Below, piece by piece: positions 32,964-44,173 of a stretch of 64,000 nucleotides of DNA. Source of the DNA: Streptomyces sp. SN-593 (GTDB taxonomy: Bacteria; Actinomycetota; Actinomycetes; Streptomycetales; Streptomycetaceae); the NCBI RefSeq assembly GCF_016756395.1, contig NZ_AP018365.1:1488001-1552000 (forward strand), read 5' to 3'. The notes below the pieces were generated by a model. The model was given only the letters and a program-made list of their open reading frames with translations. It was not told the origin of the DNA and did not search any database. Both the position numbers and the translations under genes were made by a program. The first letter of the stretch is position 1, and the number at the start of each line of letters is the position of its first letter.

Positions 32964-34051
32964 TCGGCGTGGCACCGCGCGAGCACCTCCCTGGCGAGTT
33001 GGCGATAGGCGGCGGCTCCGACGGAGTTGGACGCGTACGTGGTGATCGGCTCGCCGGCCACGGTGGTCTCCGGGAAGCGCACGGTACGGCCGATGACGGT
33101 GTGGAAGACGTGGTCGTCGAATGCCTCGACCACCCGGGCCAGCACCTCGCGGCTGTGCACGGTGCGCGAGTCGTACATGGTGGCGAGGATGCCGTCGAGC
33201 TCCAGCTCGGGGTTGAGCCGCTCGCGGACCTTCTCGATGGTCTCGGTGAGCAGCGCGACCCCGCGCAGCGCGAAGAACTCGCACTCCAGCGGCACGATCA
33301 CCGAGTGCGCCGCGGTGAGGGCGTTGACGGTGAGTAGGCCCAGCGACGGCTGGCAGTCGATGACGATGTAGTCGTAGTCGGACATCAGCGGCTTGAGGGC
33401 GCGCTGCAGCGCGGACTCGCGGGCCACCTCGCTGACGAGCTGCACCTCGGCGGCGGACAGGTCGATGTTGCTCGGCAGCAGGTCCATGCCGGGGACCGCG
33501 GTCTTCAGCAGCACCTCGTCGGCGGCCAGCCCGCGTTCCATCAGCAGGTTGTAGACGGTGATGTCGAGTTCCATCGGGTTGACCCCGAGGCCGACCGACA
33601 GGGCGCCCTGCGGGTCGAAGTCGACGAGCAGCACCCGGCGGCCGTACTCGGCGAGCGCGGCACCCAGGTTGATGGTCGAGGTGGTCTTGCCGACCCCGCC
33701 CTTCTGGTTGCACATCGCGATGATCTTCGCCGGCCCGTGGTCGGTGAGCGGGTTCGGGATCGGGAAGTACGGCAACGGGCGGCCGGTGGGGCCGACGCGC
33801 TCGCGGCGCTGGCGGGCGGCGTCCGGCGCGAGCGTGGCAGCGTACTCCGGGTCCGGCTCGTATTCGGCGTCCGGGTCGTAGAACTGACCGTCTTGCAGGT
33901 CGTGGTCGTCGTCGTAAGGAGCCATGGCGTAACCGGGGATTGTCTCCGTGGTCGTCGTCTCGGGCCGGCGGGAATCGAAGGTACGGACCGCAACGGAACC
34001 GACGGTCGTTCCTGGTTGACCACCCCCGGGAGCAAATGTCGACTCATTCAC
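32960..34051 (-). CDS. ParA/Soj-like chromosome partitioning ATPase
   Basis: A 363-residue deviant Walker ATPase. KGGVGKTT is at about 117-124, and LLVDFDPQGALSVGLG and DYIVIDCQPSLGLLTVNAL are the Walker A-prime and B regions. The N-terminal 105 residues are an acidic, Thr/Asp/Tyr-rich extension. This is not the parAB operon near oriC, because no parB follows and no parS is evident. The partner is the RHH-like protein downstream, and scpAB come next. The GTG at 34051 has AAGGAGG 11 bases upstream. Confidence 0.92.
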   Translation of the reverse strand: MNESTFAPGGGQPGTTVGSVAVRTFDSRRPETTTTETIPGYAMAPYDDDHDLQDGQFYDPDAEYEPDPEYAATLAPDAARQRRERVGPTGRPLPYFPIPNPLTDHGPAKIIAMCNQKGGVGKTTSTINLGAALAEYGRRVLLVDFDPQGALSVGLGVNPMELDITVYNLLMERGLAADEVLLKTAVPGMDLLPSNIDLSAAEVQLVSEVARESALQRALKPLMSDYDYIVIDCQPSLGLLTVNALTAAHSVIVPLECEFFALRGVALLTETIEKVRERLNPELELDGILATMYDSRTVHSREVLARVVEAFDDHVFHTVIGRTVRFPETTVAGEPITTYASNSVGAAAYRQLAREVLARCHAE

Positions 34052-34222
34052 AAGTCGTCTTACCTCCTTGGTGACCAGGAAACATCTAGATAGGTCAGCG
34101 TGACTACAGCCGACGTTTCGCGACTCTATGGCGTGTCGGTGGTTCGCAGCAACACAATCCGCCGGACACGGCACGATGTGTCGGGAACGGAACACCCCTC
34201 TGTCAAGGGCGTAACCACGCGA

Positions 34223-34255
34223 ACGGCGGGGTCTCGGTGGACAAGACCCCGCCGT
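34223..34255 (-). terminator. terminator of ald
   Basis: ACGGCGGGGTCT (34223-34234) and AGACCCCGCCGT (34244-34255) form a perfect 12-bp stem with a 9-base loop, 57 bases past the ald stop codon. It separates ald from the ParA gene. Confidence 0.7.
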
Positions 34256-34312
34256 CGGTGCGCAGTTGGTGCGAGCCGCAGCCGCGTGACGTTTTTTCGG
34301 ACCTTCGTGCGG

Positions 34313-35428
34313 TCAGCCGAGCACCGTGTGCAGGTCGGCCGCGGGCAGGTCGTGCGCCTCGGCGACGGGACCGTAAACGACCTGGCCCTCATGGGTGTTG
34401 AGGCCGAGGGCGAGGGCGGCGTCGCGGCGCAGCGCCTCGCGCCAGCCGCGGTCGGCGAGCTCCACGATGTACGGCAGCGTCACGTTGGTGAGCGCGTAGG
34501 TCGAGGTGTTGGGCACCGCGCCGGGCATGTTCGCCACGCAGTAGAAGACCGAGTCGTGCACGGTGAAGGTCGGTTCGGCGTGGGTGGTGGGGCGCGAGTC
34601 CTCGAAGCAGCCGCCCTGGTCGATCGCGATGTCGACAAGTACCGAACCCTGCTTCATCCGCGAGACCAACTCGTTGGTGACCAGCTTGGGTGCCTTGGCA
34701 CCGGGCACCAGCACCGCGCCGACGACCAGGTCCGCGTCGAGCACGGCCTGCTCCAGCGCGAGGGCGTTGGAGGTGATGGTCTGCACCCGGTTGCCGAACA
34801 CCTTGTCGGCCTCGCGCAGTTTGTCGACATCCTTGTCGAGCAGGGTGACGTGGAAGCCGAGCCCGAGCGCGATGGTGGTGGCGTGCCAGCCGGAGACGCC
34901 GGCGCCGATCACCACGGCGCGGCCGGACTTCACCCCGGGCACCCCGCCGGGCAGCACCCCGCGGCCGCCCGCGGAGCGCATCAGGTGGTACGCGCCGACC
35001 TGCGGGGCGAGCCGCCCGGCGACCTCGGACATCGGGGCGAGCAGCGGCAGCCGGCGACCGGGCGTCTCGACCGTCTCGTACGCGATCGCGGTGGTGCCGG
35101 ACTCCAGGAGCGCGTCGGTGCACGCGCGGGAGGCGGCCAGGTGCAGGTAGGTGAAGAGGACCTGGTCCTTGCGCAGTCGGTGGTACTCCTCGGCGACCGG
35201 CTCCTTGACCTTCAGCAGCAGGTCCGCGGCGCCCCACACCTCGTCGGCGGTGCCGAGCACGGCGGCACCCGCGGCCAGGTACTCCTCGTCGGGGATGGAC
35301 GAGCCGCCGCCGGCGCCCCGCTCGACGACGACCTCGTGGCCGTGCCGGACGAGTTCGTGCACGCCGGCCGGGGTGATGGCCACGCGGAACTCGTTGTTCT
35401 TGACCTCGCGGGGGATGCCCACCTTCAC
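34313..35428 (-). CDS. ald: alanine dehydrogenase
   Basis: A 371-residue NAD-dependent enzyme that interconverts alanine and pyruvate plus ammonia. It starts [20 protein letters not shown], with the catalytic His in [15 protein letters not shown]. The Rossmann region is [12 protein letters not shown], and [11 protein letters not shown] and [18 protein letters not shown] are hallmark segments. The length equals that of the family when the GTG at 35428 is used; a GTG at 35437 (VIDVKVG) is also possible. A good promoter lies about 120 bases upstream. The placement between the STAND protein and ParA is the same as I recall in S. coelicolor. Confidence 0.96.
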   Translation of the reverse strand: MKVGIPREVKNNEFRVAITPAGVHELVRHGHEVVVERGAGGGSSIPDEEYLAAGAAVLGTADEVWGAADLLLKVKEPVAEEYHRLRKDQVLFTYLHLAASRACTDALLESGTTAIAYETVETPGRRLPLLAPMSEVAGRLAPQVGAYHLMRSAGGRGVLPGGVPGVKSGRAVVIGAGVSGWHATTIALGLGFHVTLLDKDVDKLREADKVFGNRVQTITSNALALEQAVLDADLVVGAVLVPGAKAPKLVTNELVSRMKQGSVLVDIAIDQGGCFEDSRPTTHAEPTFTVHDSVFYCVANMPGAVPNTSTYALTNVTLPYIVELADRGWREALRRDAALALGLNTHEGQVVYGPVAEAHDLPAADLHTVLG

Positions 35429-35549
35429 GTCGATCACGGTCCTTGCACTCAGGAGGTTCGGGGAGGGTGCGCCCACACGTCCGGTGTACGGACATGGTGC
35501 GGCATCGCACGACACTCCGGACCTGACCGGCTTGTGTGCGGCGGAACTC

Positions 35550-35577
35550 AGTCTAGTGAAGGAGGAGCCGCTGTCCA
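35550..35577 (-). promoter_or_regulatory. candidate vegetative promoter of ald
   Basis: On the minus strand, TGGACA (35572-35577) and TAGACT (35550-35555) are separated by 16 bases, a near-consensus HrdB-type promoter. It would give an untranslated leader of about 115 bases before ald. Confidence 0.5.
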
Positions 35578-35733
35578 GCCTTACAAAGTGGTGGGTTTGG
35601 CGGAGAGCATTGGCAGTTTCGTAGGCTGGTCGCCGCTACGGACGGAAAGTCCAGGTGCCGACTGGTCCGCAGCGCGAGACCCGCCGCCCCAGCCACCCCG
35701 GGCGCCGCCGGAGCCTCGGACCACCGGAGCCGG

Positions 35734-35800
35734 GGACCACCGGGGCCCCGGGCCAGCGGCGCCCCGGGCCAGTGGTGCCGCGGACCACCGGGGCCCCGGG
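35734..35800. repeat. duplicated 19-bp GC-rich sequence
   Basis: GGACCACCGGGGCCCCGGG occurs at 35734-35752 and again at 35782-35800, with a related GGCGCCCCGGGCCAG unit between. It lies just past the STAND/TPR stop codon (minus strand) and may form terminator hairpins through its self-complementary GGGGCCCC core. Confidence 0.6.
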
Positions 35801-35826
35801 TCGGCGACGAGCCCAGGGGCGCCCGG

Positions 35827-38800
35827 TCAGAACGCCGGGCGCTCACCCGCGCGCAGCAGACGGCGGGCGGCGGCGCGCTGGAGGTCGGCGCCCCCGGTGT
35901 CGCCGAGGTGCTGGAGCGCGTCGGCCATCCGCAGCAGCACGGCGGCCTCCAACCGCCGCTCGCCGACCTGGCGGGCGTAGTAGAGGGCGTCGCGGCAGGT
36001 GCGCAGCGCGTCCTCCGGCAGGCCGGCGTACTCCTGCACCCGCGCCGCCTCGGCCAGCGCCCGGGCCTGCGACGCCGCGTCGCCGAGCCGGCGGTGCACC
36101 CCGGCGGCCGCGCGCCACTCCCGCAGCGCGGGGCCGTGGCTGCCCAGGTAGGTCAGGACCGCGCCGATCCGGGCGTGCAGCCGGGCCTGGTCGGCGAGTT
36201 CACCGCGGCCCTGGCGCAGCGCGAGCGCGCGGCCGAACCAGTCGCCGGCCCGCGAGAGGTCCCCGAGTTCGAGGTGGCAGCCCCCGATCGCCTCCAGCAC
36301 CCGGCCCTCCGCCCCGCTGTCGTCGGCGGCGCGGGCGGCTTCGAGCGCCCGGCGGTAGGAGGTGACCGCCTCCTCGGTCCGGCCCGCCTCCACGTCCAGG
36401 TCGGCGAGGTTGATCAGCGCGGCGGCCCGCTCGCGCGGCAGGCGGCGCCGCTCGGCGACGGTCAGGGCCAGGGTGTGCAGGGCGTGGCGGTCCGCACGGG
36501 TCGCGGGGCGGCGGGTGCCGCCCGCCGGTGCGGGGTCGCCCTCGGCGCCGGGGGCCGGCCCGCCCGCGGGCAGCGCGAGCAGGGCACGGACGAGAGCGGC
36601 GATCAGCCGGCGGGCGAGGGTGTCGAGTTCGCCGTCGGCCACGGCGGCGCGGGCCGCGGCCATCAGCGCGGGGCGGCGGGCGAGCAGCCAGCCGGCCGCG
36701 GCGGCCGGGGAGGTGAACCGCACGTTGCCCGGCAGCGCGTCGGCGCCGCCCTCGCGGGCCAGCGTCAGCCGGCACGACTCCAGCAGCCGTACGGTCCGCT
36801 CCAGCATCCGTGCCCGGGCCAACCGGACGTCCTGCGGACGGTCGGTGCCCTCCAGCAGGGCGCGCAGCAGCGGCACGAGGCAGCCCGGCACCCGGTACAG
36901 GCCCTCGACCGGGCCGCGGACCAGCAGTGCGGCGTCGGCGAGACCGTCGAGGGCGCGCTCGGCGGCGTCCACCGCGCAGCCGACCAGCGCGGAGGCGACG
37001 TGGGCGTCGATGCTGCCGGCCGGGGCGAGTACGAGGCTGCGCAGCAGGCGGGCGGCGGCCGGCGGCAGGACGCCGTAGGCGGCCCGGAAGGCGCGCAGCA
37101 GTTCGGGCGGGGCGGGAGGGCGGCGGGGCGCGTCCTGGTGCCCGGCGGTCGCACGTTCGCGCGCGGCCGATGCCCCTGCCGTCGCCCCTGCCGCCTCGCC
37201 GGGCGCCTCGGTGGGCGTGGGGCCCGGGGCCACGTCCGTCCCCGCGGCGGGCGGGGCGGGCGGCGGAACGGGCACCGCGGGCGGGTACGGCGTGCCGGGG
37301 AGCGCCCGCAGCCGGGCGGCCGCCTCGGACAGCGGCATGCGGGGCTGCGCCGCGAGCCATGCCGCCGCCAGGCGCAGCGCGGTGGGGTGCCCGGACAGTT
37401 CCTGGACGAGCGTCTCGGCGGCCCGCGGGTCGTTGGTGAGCCGGGTGCCGCCGGTGGTGTGGGCGATCAGCGCGAGGGAGGCGGGCGTGTCCAGGCCGCC
37501 GAGGGCGCAGGGGCGGACGTCGGCGACGCCGGGCAGCGGGCCGTCCGCGGTCGCCACGACCAGGCTGCCGGGCGCCTGCGGCAGCAGCCCGGAGAGCTGC
37601 TCGGCGCGCCCCACGTCGTCGAGCACCAGCAGCAGGCGGCGCCCGGCGGTGGCGGCGCGCAGCGCGGCCACCGGTCCCGCGGCGGGGTCGTCGTCCGTAC
37701 GGCCCCCGGCTGCCTGCCCGGGGACGGCGGGGCGGGCGGCCGCGGGTCCGCGGGCGGCCAGGGTCCGGAGCAGCGCGCGGGCGGCGCGCTCGACGGGGAC
37801 GGGGGCGCCGTCGGTGTCGGTCAGCGTCAGGAAGAACTGCCCGTCGGGGTAGGCCGCCGCGACCTCGCGGGCGAGCTTGACCGCCAGTTCGGTGCGGCCG
37901 GCCCCGGGCCGGCCGACGACCAGCAGCACCCTGGCGCGTTCCGGCCGCTTCCCGCCGGCCGCGACGAGCCCGGGCCCCACGATGTCGGCGCGCAACTGGG
38001 CCAGTTCCCGCCGGCGCCCCGCGAAGTACGGTGCGGACGCGGGCAGTCCGCGCACGTCGCCGCCAGGCTCCGTGGCGGGCGGATACGACGGGCGGGGCGG
38101 CGCCGCGGGGGCCGCGGAAGCGGCCGAAGCGGCGGGAGCAGAGGAAGCAGCCGGAACGCCGGGAGCCGGAACGGGCACCGCCCCGGTCCCGACGCGGACA
38201 CCGGGACCGGCCGCAGCCGCCGCCGACGCACCTGGCCCGGGCCGCGCGACAGGCCCCGCCGCGGCCCGCGACGACGACGCACCCGGCGCGGAACGGACGA
38301 CCGAACCCGCCGAGGCGCCGGCGCGGGTGGGTGGCGGTGTACCGGGCGCGCCCCCTTCCGCGTCGGCACCGCGCCACGGGGATCGGGGCTCGGACCCGGG
38401 CTCGGGCGCCCGGGCGGGTGGCATCGGGGCCGGGCTCTCCGCCGCGGCGCCCACCGGCTCGCCGACCGGCTCGCCCGCGGGCACGGCAGCCGCAGCCGGG
38501 ACGTCGGCGCCGGACCGCCCACCCGCCGCCTCGCCGCGGTCTGCGGACGGTTGACGCTCCCCCGCCGCGGTGCCCTCGGAATCCCGCTCCCGCGGGCCGT
38601 GTGCCGGTGTCCCGGGCCCGACCGGCGCCGTCGGCACCGTCATCGCCGCCGCGTCGGCGTCCGACGCGGCGCGGGCGGGCCCGCCGCCGGTCCCGGCGTC
38701 GTCCACCGGCCTGTCGCCTTCGTCCCCCGGGTCGAGCGCGGCACCGTCGCCGGCCGGTCCGTCCGCCTCGGGCGCGACCGCCGCCGGCACCCGCTCGGGC

Positions 38801-38967
38801 TCCCGCGACGGCGGCTCCTGCCCGGCCGGAGCGGCGCCCTCCGTGGTCGGCGGCACCGCCGCCGGGTGCGGCCCCGGCTCCGCGGGGGTCCGCCCGGGCG
38901 CGGGGCTCCCCGTCTCGCCGGTGCTCCCCGCAGGGGACCGCCACGGGTCGAGGGCCTGGTCCGGCAC
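35827..38967 (-). CDS. STAND-type NTPase with TPR repeats (AfsR/NB-ARC-like)
   Basis: A protein of about 1046 residues. The first about 320 residues are a Pro/Ala/Gly-rich disordered region. An NB-ARC-like NTPase follows (about 320-560): the P-loop reads GRPGAGRTEL near 350, with Arg where the invariant Lys is expected, and the Walker B LLLVLDDV near 445. A winged-helix-like region follows. TPR-like helical repeats occupy about 845-1040 (ALINLADLDVEAGRTEEAVT). Such proteins are signalling switches. No SARP or kinase domain is fused. The GTG at 38967 has GGGAG seven bases upstream; another GTG is at 38973. Target is unknown. Confidence 0.8.
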   Translation of the reverse strand: MPDQALDPWRSPAGSTGETGSPAPGRTPAEPGPHPAAVPPTTEGAAPAGQEPPSREPERVPAAVAPEADGPAGDGAALDPGDEGDRPVDDAGTGGGPARAASDADAAAMTVPTAPVGPGTPAHGPRERDSEGTAAGERQPSADRGEAAGGRSGADVPAAAAVPAGEPVGEPVGAAAESPAPMPPARAPEPGSEPRSPWRGADAEGGAPGTPPPTRAGASAGSVVRSAPGASSSRAAAGPVARPGPGASAAAAAGPGVRVGTGAVPVPAPGVPAASSAPAASAASAAPAAPPRPSYPPATEPGGDVRGLPASAPYFAGRRRELAQLRADIVGPGLVAAGGKRPERARVLLVVGRPGAGRTELAVKLAREVAAAYPDGQFFLTLTDTDGAPVPVERAARALLRTLAARGPAAARPAVPGQAAGGRTDDDPAAGPVAALRAATAGRRLLLVLDDVGRAEQLSGLLPQAPGSLVVATADGPLPGVADVRPCALGGLDTPASLALIAHTTGGTRLTNDPRAAETLVQELSGHPTALRLAAAWLAAQPRMPLSEAAARLRALPGTPYPPAVPVPPPAPPAAGTDVAPGPTPTEAPGEAAGATAGASAARERATAGHQDAPRRPPAPPELLRAFRAAYGVLPPAAARLLRSLVLAPAGSIDAHVASALVGCAVDAAERALDGLADAALLVRGPVEGLYRVPGCLVPLLRALLEGTDRPQDVRLARARMLERTVRLLESCRLTLAREGGADALPGNVRFTSPAAAAGWLLARRPALMAAARAAVADGELDTLARRLIAALVRALLALPAGGPAPGAEGDPAPAGGTRRPATRADRHALHTLALTVAERRRLPRERAAALINLADLDVEAGRTEEAVTSYRRALEAARAADDSGAEGRVLEAIGGCHLELGDLSRAGDWFGRALALRQGRGELADQARLHARIGAVLTYLGSHGPALREWRAAAGVHRRLGDAASQARALAEAARVQEYAGLPEDALRTCRDALYYARQVGERRLEAAVLLRMADALQHLGDTGGADLQRAAARRLLRAGERPAF

Positions 38968-39233
38968 TGGCACGCTCCCGGAGGTGAGGTGGTGCCCCGG
39001 GAAGGGGGCGCGTCGAGCCTAGTTCACGCCGGGCACCGCGCCCCTGGGCCCACGGCCGACGGCGGCGCCAATGATCACCCTTTCAGATCACCGCGCGCCC
39101 CTCGGGGCCCCGCGCGTCCCCGGGCCCTCCCGCGACCGCCGACCGCCGACCGCCGCACCCCGCCACGCCGTGACCGGACCCCGCCATGCCGTGAGGCCGT
39201 CCGCCCGGCCGCGAAAGCACCCGCCGCACCGTG

Positions 39234-39287
39234 GAAGCGCCCGCACCGTGAAAGCGCCGGCACCGTGAAAGCGCCCGCTACGCCGTG
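39234..39287. repeat. 17-bp tandem repeats at the 3' end of the Nudix gene
   Basis: Units of the type RAAGCGCCSGCACCGTG lie at 39234-39250 and 39251-39267. A degenerate third unit (39268-39287) runs into the last codons of the Nudix gene, and a further degenerate unit precedes them at about 39211. The role is unknown. Confidence 0.6.
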
Positions 39288-39901
39288 AACGGGCGCGCCG
39301 GCCACGGCGACTCCGCCGGCCGCAGCGCGTCCAGCCCGTCCGCGGCGAGCGCGGCGTTCAGCGCGAGCACCCCGACCACCAGGCAGCTGTTGTGGAGTTC
39401 GCCCGCCAGCACCCCCTGGACCAGTTCGGCCAGCGGCACCCGCGCGTACTCCAGGTCGGCCTCCTCCTCGCTGACCTCGAAGCGCTCGCCCTCGGCCTCG
39501 GAGACGCCGCGGGCCAGGAAGACCCGCACGGCCTCGTCGGAACCGCCGGGCGAGGTGTAGATGTCGGCGAGCACCCGCCAGTCGTCCGCCTTGACGTGCG
39601 CCTCCTCGTACAGCTCGCGCTGGGCGGCGTGCAGCGGGTTCTCGCCGGGGATGTCGAGCAGTCCGGCGGGGATCTCCCACAGCTTCCGGCGGACCGGGTG
39701 CCGGTACTGCTTGAGCACCAGGACGCGGTCGGCGTCGTCGAGGGCGAGGACGGCGACGGAGCCGGGGTGGACCTGGTAGTCACGGCTGACGGTGGAACCG
39801 TCGGGCATCACCACCTGGTCGGTGCGCACGCCGGTCTTCTTGCCGGTGAACGGCGTGGAGGTGGCCGTGACCTGCCACTCCTGCGGAGTGTCCTGGAGCA
39901 T
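39278..39901 (-). CDS. Nudix hydrolase (ADP-ribose pyrophosphatase-like)
   Basis: A 207-residue enzyme resembling ADP-ribose pyrophosphatase. The Nudix box is in GENPLHAAQRELYEEAHVKA, preceded by LWEIPAGLLDIP. The last Gly of the classic box is replaced by His. The strand segments VAVLALDDADRVLVLKQYRHP and DYQVHPGSVAV fit the family. It lies 135 bases behind pyrG on the same strand. The same pyrG-Nudix order is found in mycobacteria, from memory (Rv1699-Rv1700). Confidence 0.92.
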   Translation of the reverse strand: MLQDTPQEWQVTATSTPFTGKKTGVRTDQVVMPDGSTVSRDYQVHPGSVAVLALDDADRVLVLKQYRHPVRRKLWEIPAGLLDIPGENPLHAAQRELYEEAHVKADDWRVLADIYTSPGGSDEAVRVFLARGVSEAEGERFEVSEEEADLEYARVPLAELVQGVLAGELHNSCLVVGVLALNAALAADGLDALRPAESPWPARPFTA

Positions 39902-40036
39902 GCTGCGCCTTCCGGGATGTCAGGGGGTCGGGATCGCCGCCCGGCGCGCGGGACGCCGGGCGGGAGGTCGGGCGGGAGGTCGGCGGCGGATCCGCGGTCT
40001 GGTCCGCGGTCTGGTCCGCGGCGGGTCGGCGACGGG

Positions 40037-42239
<2,203 letters not shown>

Positions 42240-44042
42240 GTGGCAGGGCGTATCGAGGACTACGCACTCATCGGTGACATGCAGACCGCAGCGCTGGTCT
42301 GCAGGGACGGCACCGTCGACTGGCTGTGCCTGCCCCGGTTCGACTCGCCGGCGGTCTTCGCCGGCCTGCTCGGCACCGATCAGCACGGCTTCTGGCGGAT
42401 CGGTCCGGCCGTGCCCGAGGGCGAGAAGACGCCGGACGCGACCCGCCGTCACTACCGTGGCGAGTCGCTGGTCCTGGAGTCGGAGTGGGACACCGGCAGC
42501 GGCACCGCGCGGGTGGTCGACTTCATGCCGCCGCGCGACGGCGCTCCGCAGGTGATCCGGATAGTGGAGGGCGTCAGCGGCCGGGTGGCGATGCGCTCCT
42601 CGCTGCGGATGCGCTTCTCCTACGGCCAGGTGGTGCCGTGGGTGCAGCAGGTCGGCGACCGCACCGTCGCGGTGGCCGGCCCGGACTCCGTGTGGCTGGA
42701 CACCGATGTCGAGACGTACGGCGAGGACCTGACGACGTACAGCGACTTCACCGTGTCGCCCGGCGACCGGTACTGCTTCACGATCAGCTGGGAGCCGTCG
42801 CACAAGCCGCAGCCCTCGCTGCCCGACCCGCAGGGCTCGCTCACCGCGACCGAGGACTTCTGGCGGGAGTGGGTCGAGCAGTGCACCTACTCCGGCCCCT
42901 ACCGCGAGGCCGTCATCCGGTCGCTGATCACGCTCAAGGCCCTCACCTACGGGCCGACCGGCGGGATCGTGGCCGCCCCCACCACCTCCCTGCCCGAGGA
43001 CATCGGCGGGGTGCGCAACTGGGACTACCGCTTCACCTGGCTGCGGGACGCCGCGATCACCCTGTCCTCGCTGCTGCGCACCGGCTACCGCGAGGAGGCC
43101 CGCGCCTGGCGCGAGTGGCTGCTGCGCGCGGTGGCCGGCGATCCGGAGAACCTCCAGATCATGTACGGCATCGCCGGCGAGCGCGAGCTCGGCGAGAACA
43201 TGCTGCACTGGCTGCCCGGGTACGAGGGGTCCTCGCCGGTGCGGATCGGCAACGGCGCCGCCCACCAGCTCCAGCTCGACGTCTACGGCGAGGTCACCGA
43301 GGCGCTTCACCTGGGCCACATGACCGGCCTGGCGCGCAACGACTACGCGAGCGTGCTCCAGCTCAAGCTGATCCGCTACCTGGAGAAGCACTGGATGGAG
43401 CCCGACGAGGGCATCTGGGAGGTGCGCGGCCCGCGCCGCCACTTCGTGCACTCCAAGGTGATGGCCTGGGTGGCCGTCGACCGCACCGTCAAGCTCATCG
43501 AGTCCGGCGAGATCGAGGGCCCGCTGGAGGAGCTGAAGGAACTGCGGGACGAGATCCACTACGACGTCTGCGAGAAGGGCTACGACCGGGAGCGCAACAC
43601 CTTCACCCAGTCCTACGGCTCCCGGGAGCTGGACGCCTCGCTGCTGCTGATCCCGCAGATGGGCTTCCTCCCGCCGGACGACAAGCGGGTGATCGGCACC
43701 ATCGAGGCGATCCAGCGGGAGCTGTCCACGGAGGACGGGTTCGTGCTGCGCTACCCGACGTCGAGCGTCGACGAGAACCTCGACGGGCTGCCCGGTGACG
43801 AGGGGGCCTTCCTGGCCTGCTCGTTCTGGCTCGCGGACGACCTCGCGATGATCGGGCGGGTGCAGGAGGCGCGCCGGCTGTTCGAGAAGCTGCTCGCCCT
43901 GCGCAACGACCTCGGGCTGCTCGCGGAGGAGTGGGACCCGCGCCGCCAGCGCCAGGTCGGGAACTTCCCGCAGGCGTTCAGCCACGTCCCCCTCATCGAC
44001 ACCGCCCTGCGGCTGACCGCCTGCGGCGCCTTCGAGGGGTAG
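42240..44042 (+). CDS. glycoside hydrolase family 15 protein (glucoamylase/trehalase type)
   Basis: A 600-residue intracellular enzyme with no signal peptide. The N-terminal domain has RIEDYALIGDMQTAALVCRD and the (alpha/alpha)6 catalytic domain follows. NWDYRFTWLRDAA lies at about 260-272, PDEGIWEVRG (catalytic acid Glu) near 397-406, and EEWDP (catalytic base Glu) near 563-567. The GH15 group without a secretion signal includes actinobacterial trehalases as well as glucoamylases; substrate is not decided. The GTG at 42240 has GGAG six bases upstream. It interrupts the otherwise minus-strand conserved block. Confidence 0.9.
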   Translation: MAGRIEDYALIGDMQTAALVCRDGTVDWLCLPRFDSPAVFAGLLGTDQHGFWRIGPAVPEGEKTPDATRRHYRGESLVLESEWDTGSGTARVVDFMPPRDGAPQVIRIVEGVSGRVAMRSSLRMRFSYGQVVPWVQQVGDRTVAVAGPDSVWLDTDVETYGEDLTTYSDFTVSPGDRYCFTISWEPSHKPQPSLPDPQGSLTATEDFWREWVEQCTYSGPYREAVIRSLITLKALTYGPTGGIVAAPTTSLPEDIGGVRNWDYRFTWLRDAAITLSSLLRTGYREEARAWREWLLRAVAGDPENLQIMYGIAGERELGENMLHWLPGYEGSSPVRIGNGAAHQLQLDVYGEVTEALHLGHMTGLARNDYASVLQLKLIRYLEKHWMEPDEGIWEVRGPRRHFVHSKVMAWVAVDRTVKLIESGEIEGPLEELKELRDEIHYDVCEKGYDRERNTFTQSYGSRELDASLLLIPQMGFLPPDDKRVIGTIEAIQRELSTEDGFVLRYPTSSVDENLDGLPGDEGAFLACSFWLADDLAMIGRVQEARRLFEKLLALRNDLGLLAEEWDPRRQRQVGNFPQAFSHVPLIDTALRLTACGAFEG

Positions 44043-44173
44043 GCCCGGGCCCGGACCCACCGGGGGGCCCACCGGGGCGGGCGGTTCCGACGGTTCGGCA
44101 CCACCCGCCCGGCGACGGTCGCACGCGCCGTTCCCCGCGCCCCTGGGCGGGTGCGGGCGCCTCCGCGGCATGC

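Larger units (their letters stand above)
35429..35826. other. intergenic region upstream of ald
   Basis: About 390 bases between the STAND/TPR gene and ald. It contains the ald promoter candidate and, further left, two copies of the 19-mer GGACCACCGGGGCCCCGGG (35734-35752 and 35782-35800). The GC-rich 3' half could form several hairpins. Confidence 0.45.
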
